Positions 54,401 to 64,000 of a stretch of DNA of 64,000 nucleotides are shown here, piece after piece. The stretch is from Phytoseiulus persimilis (Eukaryota; Arthropoda; Arachnida; Mesostigmata; Phytoseiidae). The stretch covers positions 10,990,211 to 11,054,210 of the forward strand of contig CM075104.1 of assembly GCA_037576195.1 (NCBI GenBank). The letters are read 5' to 3'. Position 1 is the stretch's first letter. The number at the start of each line of letters is the position of its first letter. Under the pieces are notes generated by a model. The model worked only from the letters and a program-made list of their open reading frames with translations, searched no databases and was not told the DNA's origin. The position numbers and the translations under genes were made by a program.

Positions 54401-57400
54401 GAACAACAACAGCGACGACGTCGAGAGCCATGAACCGAATTGGAGCGCGGCCGACTCCCTGATATGACTCTCATCCTGGCATCGCATCATACTTCTTCCC
54501 TCGTTCATTATCCGACCAATACAATCCTTTCCCTATCCCGTGGAGGGCAGGCGTTGGAAGAGTTGGGGGCCTTGGTTTCTGATCGGAGTCATGCAAGAGT
54601 TTTCGAACATCGAGGCGGGGACCGGAGCACTTGGTTTGCGGGACAAGGGGTCAGTCGGTTCCCTCGCGTCCCGGGGAGGAGAGGGACACAGGCCTTGGTC
54701 GGGCACGGGCCTGGTCAGCGTAGAGATGGCACAAACAACATTTTGGGCTTTGCCAACACAAGCGGAACGTGGCACCCGTTTGCTCTCACTCGTACTGCAA
54801 GTCGCTCCTCCAGCTGGTCCCAACTGCACGGTCAGCAGATGGCAAATCCTGATGACACGCTGGGCGCTATCAGTGGACTATGTCCTTACAAACGACAATC
54901 CCGTCTCGGAGTCGTGACTCGGGAGAGCTCGAGTCGAACGTCGACAATGGAGCGAGGAATCCGCGACGTCAACTTTTGGGAGTCTCGAGCTCGGAGCACA
55001 ATGGCTGAAGTAATTATGTTGAAAATTGAAAGAAGACGGTTCCGAAACATTGAGACAGAAAGTTCTTTCAAAAATGACGCCTTAGGGGGACTTTGAGCTG
55101 AGCGGAACAGAGGACTCGGACGAGCGGAGTGCAGTTTAGCGTGAAAACGAAACATCTCAATTGGCCAAGAGTCCGCTGTGGGAAAAGCTGACGCAAAATT
55201 GGAAAAAGGACCCCCTGCGATGGAAACGATTCCGAAGGCGCCTAATGGAAGGACGGGGAAATGGGACCGATGAGGCGGTCGGCGAGAGGATGGTTCGATG
55301 AGCACTTGAATGGATAAACATATCCACCGATTCGAGATCTCTGGAAGGCTAGGAATGCTCCAGGCCGGAGCTTATACAATGTTGAGAACACTCGAGTCGC
55401 TCGAAAACCTAGCCTGGGGAAGAGTTGAATTCCCGACGCTCAAATTGGGAATGGACATCGCTGATCATCTGGATTTCGGATAAGTAGCTGCTCCAGTCAC
55501 AAGATCCATTCTCGCCTCGTTTCTCCACGACCCCCTCCCCCTCCCCTCATCTAGCAAATTGGACGACTCCGAGCTATCTCGTTTGTGCGTGACTGCGAGG
55601 CGGGGTGAGAATCTGTGCGTGATGGGTTGCAGTGTTTGCGAAGCTGGAAACTTGTTTCTGTCAGGCGTTTGTTCCAAACCACATTGTATCAGCGTCCACT
55701 GCGGAGTCCGCAGCGGAACGTTACGCCCCCTCCTCTGCGGAGTCCTGATGTGTTTCAGACTGTTCGTTGAAACAGGCCTTGTCATGATTTTCCAATCTGT
55801 AAATAGCGAACGAGCGAACCCTGGCGATGACAATGTTCCGTTCCCCGAAAGTGATCGCGGAAGAGCGGACGACTCCAAGCATTCGTCCTGATCCCCGAAG
55901 CGACAGAATCTCGAACGGTCCTCTAGCCCAAGGATTCTCCCAGCAGTGCTTTCGCCCGCCGCTCCGGAACAGTTCATGGAGAAAGATCAACAGCCACAAC
56001 AGCCTCACGTGTTCAGCTCCTCAAGTCTCCCGGCGTCTCATCGAGCTGAAGCGAGAATTTGAGCGAAACCTCAGGATGTGCGTCGTGCGGCCCTCGGCCT
56101 GCAGAACTGCGTCGTTTCTTTCCTCCTCCCCCTTTCCTCTGTCTTTGGCGGAATGGTGCCCGACGGTCCCCGTGCTGTTCTCAGTTGACATCTAGGAGCG
56201 GACAGACGGTCCGGGAGTACAACGATAGGGGCTCCAGATGTGTTTGACACCGCGAGATTCCCATTATAGGCGCCCATTGAAATCGTTGTGATAAAACTTC
56301 ACCTACCGAAAGAACGCGGCGCTCCACGGCTCTCGTCGTCGTCGTCGACCGGTAGACAATGGCTACTGCTGCGTGCCGGTATCTCGCTCGACAACGGATG
56401 AATGTTGGTGTTTTGTTGGCAAAATGACACGCCTCGAGCAATTTGTATTTCCCGCCGTCGGTGACGTCCCGACAAGCGGAAGGTCTGCAGGCTCGGATTC
56501 CATCAGCGCTTTTGTGCCTGTAATAAGCGTGTCGCCGTTCCGGACGACCTCACATTCTCTCGGAAGCCGCCGAGACCAACCCTCAATATCTCCCAGAAGT
56601 TTCAACGAGGCGGAAATTGTACATCGCAGCAACCTCTTACGCCGTCGAACCATCAGGTCCGACGACCTGAATGCTGCTTCTTGTTACGATTTCGGGAGGG
56701 TCAGCGTTGGGAATGCCCTTCCGGCTTCATTAGCGTTTTGATTCGGGGCGAAGGTCGACAGTCCACGAAAAGTTCAGTGAGCTCGGAGAGTTCCGACCGA
56801 CGCTCGGAGCCGACTCCTGTTGCTTCATTTGCCGCCTGAGAGATTCGGTGTGGAGCGCTGCAATCTACCCGGCGAGAGAGTCCCTCTCGTATCGGATTCC
56901 AACCTAAACACTTCTGCTCCAGCGGGCTGCAAGCTCTCGATTGAGGGCGAATGAACGAGCGGACAGCCTCGCTGGCGTGCCTTCTCTAAGCTCGAGATGC
57001 GTCCAACACCTTGAAGACTTGCCCTCGCATTCGCTGAGTCACTAACGAGATTAAACTCCTATTGGATATCGACAACTCCTCCTCAGGGCTGCTGCACATC
57101 CCGGCCGTGAGCTCTGTCTGTGTCTATTGCTCGAAGCCCCAGGAAACTTCAAAGGACATCATCGCTTCCAGTCACCGATCACCGGATTCCCACCAGTCAT
57201 CAGAAGAGATTCAGCGAATCACGTCCCCGGTCTCCTGCGATGCTTGCGACAACAACGATGATCGAGCGGCTGGCAACAAACAGCGAGGCAAGGGAGCGGC
57301 ACACCGGTCGAGCCCTGAGTTCGCCCACCTCTTTTCGAGCTAGGGGTCATTGCATAACACAAGGCACAGCTTTCACGCGCACTACTGAAAAACTCTCGCA

Positions 57401-57576
57401 ATCGGAGTCAACTTTACTTCGGAACGTCACACCTGAGAATTTCGAACGGATTATTTCGGGTCTGCTGTCTGCTCGGCGCGCGCCGATCGCTTCCACCGAT
57501 GGGTAAATCGCGCGCTGGTTTCGATGGCAATCAAGTCCGAGTGCTTCCAGTCGGATGATATCGTACGTCTCGGAAT
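48470..57576. other. Unresolved stretch with coding-like but unidentified frames
   Basis: Frames on both strands are frequent. The best chain, on the minus strand between 52260 and 51480, is described as a finding. Nothing matches a family I know. The 57.0-57.5 kb part downstream of arginase shows no convincing polyadenylation signal for it. Confidence 0.4.
49567..49582 (+). repeat. Poly-T run (16 T)
   Basis: Sixteen consecutive T followed by GTATTCG. No adjacent retroposon body or target duplication was recognised, so I do not call it a retroposed tail. Confidence 0.95.
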
Positions 57577-58715
57577 TTACTCGGGGCGGATCTCGTCAGA
57601 CAGCTGATCGGGTTGACGGCCTTCTCTGCGATGGCCGAGCATCCAGGTGACAACTCTCTGTGCCGCATCCATTGTCGACTCCACGTCCGCTGGGCTGCCA
57701 AGCCTCGGGTTTACTTCCACCATGTCAAGGACTCTCAGCGTCTGAGTAGACACCACTGTTTCAGCAAGTACGGCGGCCTCTCGCAAAGTGAGTCCACCAG
57801 CTACAGGCGTCCCTGTACTCCGTGCCTGAGTTGGATCCAGTGCGTCGATGTCAAAGCTCACATGCAGAGACTTTTCTCCTCGGGGATTGACAGCTTGCAG
57901 AGCCAGTTCGGCCACTTGCTTCATTCCCAGAGAATCCACGTCACGGATCGAGAAGTTTGTTATGTGCAGCTTGTTCAAGAAGAACCTGTAAGCGCGAAGC
58001 CTGGTGTGAGTTTCAGCTCCCGCTTCTGGACAGGATTTCCAGCCTCTCTACCCCCACCCGAGCCCCGGGCGTTGACACCGGAAAGCTTCGCTTGGAGCGG
58101 CATTCACCTCTCGCTGGGATCGACGTCTCTCAGCCCGATGAAGGCGATCGACTCCGCCGCCACAGTGGAAGTCCATCCGGGGATTTCTTCTGGCGGAGGG
58201 AGATATTTCGTCATTTGGTGCAACACGAACGAGAGCGGCATGCCGTGCCATGATCCAGAGCCCGACGTGATCGGCGTGTTGATGTCCGGGTGAGCGTCCA
58301 CCCAGAGGACGGCCACGTCCTTGCCGAGGGAGCGAGCGAAATCCGCGTGTCCGGCTATTGTTCCCATTCCGACGGAATGATCTCCTCCGATGTTGACAAG
58401 GACCGAACACCGCTCCATGCTTGAGGCAACCGAGTTTCGCACGAGTTTCGCACTGTCCATCATGTAACGCCGACCGTCGAAGGCCCCACAGACGCCAAAG
58501 TCCACGTCACCGAAGTCTAGCGCTCGAGTGGCGTCCATGCTCTCGATCGCTCCGAGCAAGCCCCGTCCGCGGAGCTCGCCAGGAGCGAGTTCTGTGCCAT
58601 GCTTCTTCTGTCCTCGCCAGAAAGGCAGGCCCAGAATTCCGACCGTCTGCGAACTCCGACTGCTGAAGTGCATCCGGAGCTTTCTTTCCAACGTGGTCCT
58701 GACTACTTTAGCCAT
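57577..58715 (-). CDS. Arginase, two exons, possibly mitochondrial
   Basis: Manganese-dependent hydrolase that converts L-arginine to L-ornithine and urea (ureohydrolase family). Exon 1 runs 58715-58108 and exon 2 runs 57985-57577; together they give 338 residues, close to the family's usual 320-350. Visible signatures, by residue: GGDHS at 110-114 (His113); DAHPDINTP at 140-148 (Asp140, His142, Asp144); SGSWHGMP at 153-160 (His157); GLRDVDP at 194-200; SFDIDALDP at 246-254 (Asp248, Asp250); TGTPVAGGLT at 260-269; DMVEVNP at 290-296 (Glu293). All six metal ligands and the substrate-site residues known from animal arginases are therefore present. The start is the first ATG in frame with the conserved TVGILG strand. 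The first 22 residues are basic (K3, R6, R11, K12, R14, R20, one Glu), like a mitochondrial presequence and like arginase-2. Arg258 sits where a Pro is common. No canonical AATAAA was seen within about 170 nt after the stop. Function is nearly certain; cellular location is inferred. Confidence 0.96.
57986..58107 (-). other. Spliceosomal intron of the arginase gene (122 nt)
   Basis: The first exon ends in GAG-AG followed by GTGAAT, and the second starts after CGCTTACAG with G-TTC. The split codon AG|G gives Arg203, and the reading continues directly from GLRDVDPSE into FFLNKLHITNFSI, which aligns in length with the corresponding animal arginase segment. Unspliced, exon 1 hits an in-frame TGA at 58106-58104. 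The intron is phase 2. Its size is a useful guide to intron length in this genome. Confidence 0.93.
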
Positions 58716-58761
58716 GGCCGTTATGTCTGCAATTCTCTCCGGAGGATGCAGTAAAACGTTC
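58716..58761 (-). promoter_or_regulatory. Probable 5' UTR of arginase behind a splice acceptor
   Basis: Upstream of the arginase ATG, the coding strand reads GCTCACAG|GAACG, an acceptor-like sequence whose exon would begin at 58761. This suggests the start codon lies in an internal exon and the transcript begins further upstream, towards 59 kb. The frame is open back to this site without another ATG. Inference only; no promoter elements were identified. Confidence 0.3.
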
Positions 58762-61624
58762 CTGTGAGCGTCAAGCCGGGCGAGGGAGCCTGTTGTAAAC
58801 AGAGGCTTCTAAACCAAAATCTCAGCTGATTATCGATCATCTCGGAAAGATACCCCTGTGGAAGCGGGAGGAATCGATGCGGACGTGACGGGGCGTGAGC
58901 ACTCAAACACCTCTGTGGCGAAACAGGACTCCTCTTGAATCCTGTTCACAATCAGTCGTCTGCGATCTCGCGGGAACGTATTCAACGGCTCGGTGCTGCA
59001 GGGTGAGTCGCGGTGGTTCGCGGTCTAACTTTTGCTTTTTTGAATGGCTTTCCGAGGCCATTCCCGAGGAAATCCTGCTAGCCGCGGGACAGTGCAGGAC
59101 TAGCGAACCGTCGTTCGAAAACAGGCTCCTTCGCTCAAAATGCAAACGATCATTTGCACTGAGCACAGCTCTCGGGGAGAAGGCAAACACCTGCCGATAC
59201 GATTTCGGCATTGATCCAAAAATCATCAGAATCTGAATGAAGGGATCACGACAGCCTTTCGAGACGAGTGTGGGAGGACTCTTTCCTGCGGGGCTGGCGG
59301 AGCCATTCTCGACCAAATTGGAAACTACAGTAGAACACTGCCCCCTCCACAAATGTTCTGGAAGTACGCTCGTAAACCCTTTCTGGCCGTTGCTCCTTCT
59401 TGTGTGTAGCAGAGGTTTCTTGACACTGGCCCCTATGGAACACTCTTGAGTTGGCAAATCAAGGAGTGGTTCTCAATCGTCGTGAGCGAATATGAAGAGT
59501 CGTGAATCGGGCCGACGATCCTTCGTTTGCTGCGTCGAGCAAGCGATGTTCACGACGCCATACCGACAAGCAGAGTTAATCGTCTGCGCTATATTCAGAA
59601 CTCGAAGAGCTAAAAAAAACTGAATTTCATGGGACAGTGCACAACGAGTGAAATCAGTATTCAGAGAAGAGCGAACCCGGAGCTCACCCCAATCGCCCGC
59701 CAGCGCTCGGCTCCGCTCGGCTTGAGCAGACCGTCCCAAAGCAAATAAGGATCGCGGAAGAGAGTCGTCCAGAAGGGCCCACCGCACGGAGCCGCCTGTG
59801 GGAAAGTGAGCGCGCGAACATTTAAGACCACTGAGCAAATACCTCCGTCATTCTGCTAATCGATTTCCTCCGAGTAAATAATTCCCCGGAAGCTCGTCGA
59901 TCGGGCCATCCCACCAACTCGTCAAATTTCGCAGAGGAAGTGATGTCCCTCGCCAACGACTGCAGGGCAATTCATCCTGTCTCGGTTCTCCGGTCGAAGA
60001 CTTCCCGAGCTCGTTCCCTCACGGCGGATTCACGAGAATCTGGGAGTTCCGAATCGACACGATGTTGTTGACGGGGAGGAGCGTCGAAGGCACGTCGAGC
60101 TGGAGCGACGTTCGAGCTTTCGAGGGAAAGGCGAGATAAAAACGATAAAAGAGCGCCCGATGCGACGCGTGGATCGTTCACGGCTTGATTCCACTGATGG
60201 TGATTGATGGAGGCTGTACAACACATCCAGTCAGCTCCGCAAAGAGGCCGACGCTCTGTGAAACGAGCATGGAGAGAAAGCAATCCCAGTTCAGAGCAAC
60301 GGTGATTCTGAACGAGCATCCGATCGAGAGGATGGCATAGAGGGCTGAGAATGTGGAAATCAACAGACAGGACAGATACGAACGTAGACTGAACAATGGC
60401 GATGTGGTGGCTCTTCGAATCGTTGTTCTCGCTGCCGTTTAGCTGCGAAAAGGATGGACCAGCACAATCCGTACAGTCCTGAAGAATCCCAACCGAATGA
60501 ACTCCGTCGGAGAGTCATCTCGTTTTGCGATCGCAACAAATCGTAGCCACACAAAGTGAATGGCTCCTAGCGCTCAAAAAGTGTGGACAGTAACAACGGC
60601 CAGTTGCGGCTATCGTCGGACGATGGGCTGATGCGAAACCATCGCCCCTGAAACGAGTGCTTTAATATTCGTAGGTTATTTCGCTTTCCACCTCGGTAAC
60701 GGGCACGCAGCGTGGTTGCGACTGGGGCTGAGAGCTTACTCGACCCGCGCTAGCATCCTGGCCATGTTGCTGATTCGTTGGCTGAGCACAGCGACCCTGC
60801 CTGGAGGGGCAATGGGTCGCCATGCCCGGTTGGCCAAATGTTAGATCAAGATGTGCTCGCTTGGACGCTCGCTGTCCTTTAGAGAGGTTCGCATGCTCTT
60901 TTGTCCGCAATAGCCAAAACGGTACGGAGTACTGTGGCGCTGTGCGAAGCAGCACTGCGACCACGGACGGAATACAAACAACTGCGGTGCGATGTCGAGG
61001 CCGCACAGCGCGTATAGGATGCAAATTCAAGCTTCGTCGCTCTCTCTTTTCTGACAGAACGCACTCCATGAACATCTGGGTCCGTCCCTCGTGGTCCTTC
61101 TCCACTCTCTCCCTCGCTCTCTCTTTCTCCCCCAACTCTCTCTCGCTCTCTCTCTCTAACGCTCTCTCTCTCTCTCTGCTCGAACACGATCCCCCGGCAC
61201 AGCGGCTTTGTTCTTGAGTCACGAATGGCATAAAAATGGTTTGCTTCACGGAGAACGAGTTTGCATCGTCATGCTCAGAGTAATGTAGTTGTCGAGACCG
61301 GAAGTGAAAACGCCTCAGCAAGTGCCTGGTCTGCTCATCGTGTGCCGCCGTTATAGTTGCTGATCCATGCGGCGCTCAGGCCATCTTCGGAGTTCGAGAA
61401 GGCGCTCATCGAGCAGTTCACTCAACCCGACTTCCGTCCTCCAGCAGGGTCGGCTGTCTTCTGTCATCGATGAGCTCGACCGAATGCAAGTCATCAATCG
61501 AGTCATCATACGAACTCGGTAAAGCCACCACGTCGGGAGCTCTTCCTCTACACAGCATGAGCTGGAAGACTCAACGTGGATGGACTGGATCGCATCTTCA
61601 TCACCACCTTTTGGATATTCCCTT
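58762..61624. other. Upstream flank of arginase, no confirmed gene
   Basis: Expected to contain the arginase promoter and any upstream exon. A minus-strand frame starts at 59061 (MASESHSKKQKLDRE). Another, at 60396-60178, has two hydrophobic stretches (SYLSCLLISTFSALYAILS and FLSMLVSQSVGLF) and could be part of a membrane protein. Neither is recognised. Confidence 0.4.
61099..61178 (+). repeat. CT imperfect microsatellite
   Basis: About 80 bases built from (CT)n blocks separated by CCC, G or AA. Translations across it give Ser-Leu or Arg-Glu repeats, which explains the low-complexity open frames on both strands here. Confidence 0.9.
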
Positions 61625-61842
61625 TCAGGTTCCGTGCAAACGATTGGCGTGAATCCGATACAAATCCTTCGAATACCACAAAGCGGAGTGAAGCGGATTG
61701 TCCTGGAATGGAAACAAGTCGACTGTCACCAAAGTGAAAACTGTCGCCGTATCGAGTTAGCATTTATATTGCGATTCGCTCTACCGTCCGAGCCGGGCCA
61801 GATCTGAAGGCTACCAAACAGCTCGGCAGTCGTTCGAGGTGA
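61625..61842 (-). CDS. Candidate two-exon coding segment, unknown product
   Basis: Not a recognised gene. Coding-strand exon 61842-61785 follows a strong acceptor (a CT-rich tract then CGCAAATCAG). It ends GGACG|GTAGAG. A 44-nt intron (61784-61741) contains TGCTAAC, a textbook branch-point, and ends GGCGACAG. Exon 61740-61625 continues in phase to a TGA. The joined frame has a beta-strand-like core (VFTLVTVDLFPFQDN) and the tail HANRLHGT. An upstream exon around 61965-61922 (EPFSLEMDSAVEIHP, donor GTAGTT) also fits the phase. The support is phase consistency and splice signals only, and by-eye splicing is permissive, so this may be chance. Confidence 0.2.
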
Positions 61843-61882
61843 CTGATTTGCGATCGGGCGGACACGGCAGAGCCGGGGGGCG

Positions 61883-61898
61883 GAGAGAGAGAGAGAGA
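61883..61898 (+). repeat. (GA)8 microsatellite
   Basis: Eight GA units. On the minus strand this is the CT tract just ahead of the acceptor of the candidate exon at 61842. Confidence 0.9.
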
Positions 61899-61965
61899 CG
61901 GAAGTCTGCCAAACTACCGGATGGATCTCCACTGCTGAATCCATTTCCAATGAGAAAGGTTCGCC

Positions 61966-64000
61966 TGTTCCCGATTCGAAATTATCCAACGGGAATGAGA
62001 GTGGAAACCTGGCTGGAATTCTGCCGCGGACGACGTTCGTTACTTCCTTCCGGCTTAACGGACGACATTTCCTTTGGCTCGTGATCGATTTGTTCCTCTC
62101 ATTGAAAATACGCTTCTACTCCGCTGCCGCTTCCAGTTTCACCACCGGCGCCGGCCTCGAAAGCTGTATTTCCTTCCTTCCTAAACTGGATTTTTCGACT
62201 CCCAAATTGTGCAGTCAGATGGACAGATACGTATCATTCCGGTTCTTCGAAGCTAACTCCTTTGCCGAACCCGACCATCTTATACACACGAGGTTGAGAC
62301 TCGGAAGAATAGGAACACTCTAGAACTTCCGCCCGATATATATTCTTGGAACAGAGTTGGCTGATGGCTGGGGCTGGACGTCCATCGCGGCATTTGGGCC
62401 GGGAATGCGGGGCGTGATCGCGGGTTTTCTGTCGAAAATTCACGGGCGCAGCGTAGTCCACCGCGAATGGTGTTGGCGGGGGAAAAAGCTCAACGTATCG
62501 TGGCAAGCAAGCCGCCATTAGGCAGGAGTGTCACAAGTCAAGGCTGATTGTTCTGATTCCGTAAGCTGTACATTAAGAGTTTCCGTCCTTTATCGAGCGT
62601 CTGTCATTGCGTGGAAGACCGCCATATTGGCTGAAGGACCTCTCTGCAGCAACGCTGTTGATCGGCACGCTCAGACCTCAGACACACACACAAGATCTCG
62701 CTCAGTTAGCTCAGCCGGTTTCTCGGCCGATCGCTCCCATTCTTTGTCATTCTCTGGGGCATTGGTTGTCTCGATACCGCGGAACGTTGGAGTCGGTTTT
62801 TCTCTCGACTCACTGGAAATTTTCAGCGAAATTCAATCTCAAAACTGTGTCGCCATAGGGAGCCGAAATTCGCGGAAGGAAGAAAATCCCGCTAAAATTC
62901 GCGGGACGTTCGCAGTTCCAGTTTCAGTCTCATCCGGTGGTATTCAGGCCAATACCAAGCTTGATGGCGATTTTGAATAGTTTTGCCCCGCGAGACCCCG
63001 CACAGAATATTCGATGATGGATGTCATGCCGCATAAGGAAAATAGATGTTTGAAGCTCGGATCGGTCTAATCACCGGCCTCACGGAGGCTCCGCCGATGG
63101 TCAACCTTCACGTCGTCCCTCGTCACCGGATTCCGCAACATCGAGTCTCCTCTCCTGCCGGGAACTTGGCAACAGAGTGTACACGTATGGCATACTTTGA
63201 AGGTCTTCAGCGGATCCTAGGGGCTCTGATGCCGCAGCCTTCAAGAAAATTGAAGCTTTGGAGGCGTCCCATTCCAACAGCGCCAGTGATTTATGAGTTT
63301 GACTTCGATTTCTAACGATCGTCATTTCGATCGAGCGTAGGTTCTGATAATAGTCATTCAAAAAATACGGAATAACCTTCACAAAGAAGCCGAGCTCTGT
63401 ATTGGCGGGAGATCTCGGGCATCAAGATCGGATGACCTGATCTTAGTAATTATATTCGGAGCCTTTTGCCAGCGGGGCCCCTCGTGCAGAATGGGGAATA
63501 GATTCGAAGAATGGCGAAAGGGGTTCAAGGATCTGCACGCCACGCTGGGTGCTACGTTCTAACACCCCGTTGCCGTATCTGCTGCCATTGCTCAAAGCAA
63601 AGATCTGGAAGAAAGCTCCTGGACTCAGGAAATGTTCTGAGAGCTCTCCACATAAACTTCCGGTCCATGGATAATCATACATGGGAAAATTTCTTCGATT
63701 TTCGATTGTCCGCTTCAGCAGAGTTATCAGCTAGCGCTGGAATTATGGGGAAAATGTGCCGGCGTGTACAGCGTCTGTAGCGGTCAGGAAAAACGACGAA
63801 CGATAATCCAGAAACTGAAAACGGGAGGGATAGGAATGGGGAAACGACTCATCTGGCATCGAATTTAGAGCGATTATGCAAAGACATCGATCTCCAACTC
63901 GGAAGATCATTCTGGCCACCTCCGAAGGAGAAACGAGAGGTGCCCGTTACCCAGGTAGCGCGCCGGAAAAGAGTCAACGCGGCTTCGCGGGCCTTTTAGA
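61966..64000. other. No confirmed gene; several open frames
   Basis: A minus-strand 94-codon ORF from 62518 to 62234 starts with ATG. Opposed open frames lie at 63046-63315 (plus) and about 63427-63101 (minus). A plus-strand frame without ATG runs from 63781 to a stop at 63997-63999 at the window edge. None has a known motif. Confidence 0.4.

Noticed and set aside
57613..58293. 226-codon plus-strand ORF opposite arginase
   Set aside because: It is the antisense of the arginase exons and intron. The minus-strand frame carries all the conserved arginase motifs, so the plus-strand frame is a shadow.
61080..61190. Ser/Leu and Arg/Glu repeat ORFs on both strands
   Set aside because: They are translations of the CT microsatellite, not proteins.

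Overview
The window reads as nuclear DNA of an invertebrate animal, most likely an arthropod. The evidence is one clear animal-type arginase gene split by a short (122-nt) GT-AG intron, GC slightly above 50% with no obvious CpG depletion, many short microsatellites and homopolymer runs, and a small hAT-like inverted-repeat element. Nothing points to a bacterial or viral origin: there are no operons, no tightly packed long ORFs and no phage or plasmid genes. I cannot name the species.

Layout: 1-3680 holds no gene I can support. About 3682-4191 is a short non-autonomous element with perfect 11-bp terminal inverted repeats, followed at 4297-4373 by a separate small inverted repeat. From 4.2 to 57.5 kb I find no gene with recognisable homology. 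The region has microsatellites, homopolymer tracts, one 18-bp perfect palindrome, a TA-rich island, a solo copy of the transposon end near 40.98 kb, and open frames I cannot identify. The longest open frame is on the minus strand at 22.7-23.7 kb. The arginase gene occupies 58715-57577 on the minus strand. From 58.8 kb to the end there are several coding-like stretches on the minus strand; the best is a two-exon candidate at 61842-61625, but none matches a family I know.

The arginase encodes 338 residues, with all six manganese ligands and the catalytic His and Glu in place. A basic N-terminal extension of about 22 residues suggests mitochondrial import. In the cell it would hydrolyse arginine to ornithine and urea, supplying ornithine for proline and polyamine synthesis. 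No pathway partner was recognised nearby, so the window is otherwise gene-poor, regulatory, intronic, or made of small exons that need transcript data to resolve. Open frames are common on both strands, so by-eye exon calls other than arginase carry low confidence.
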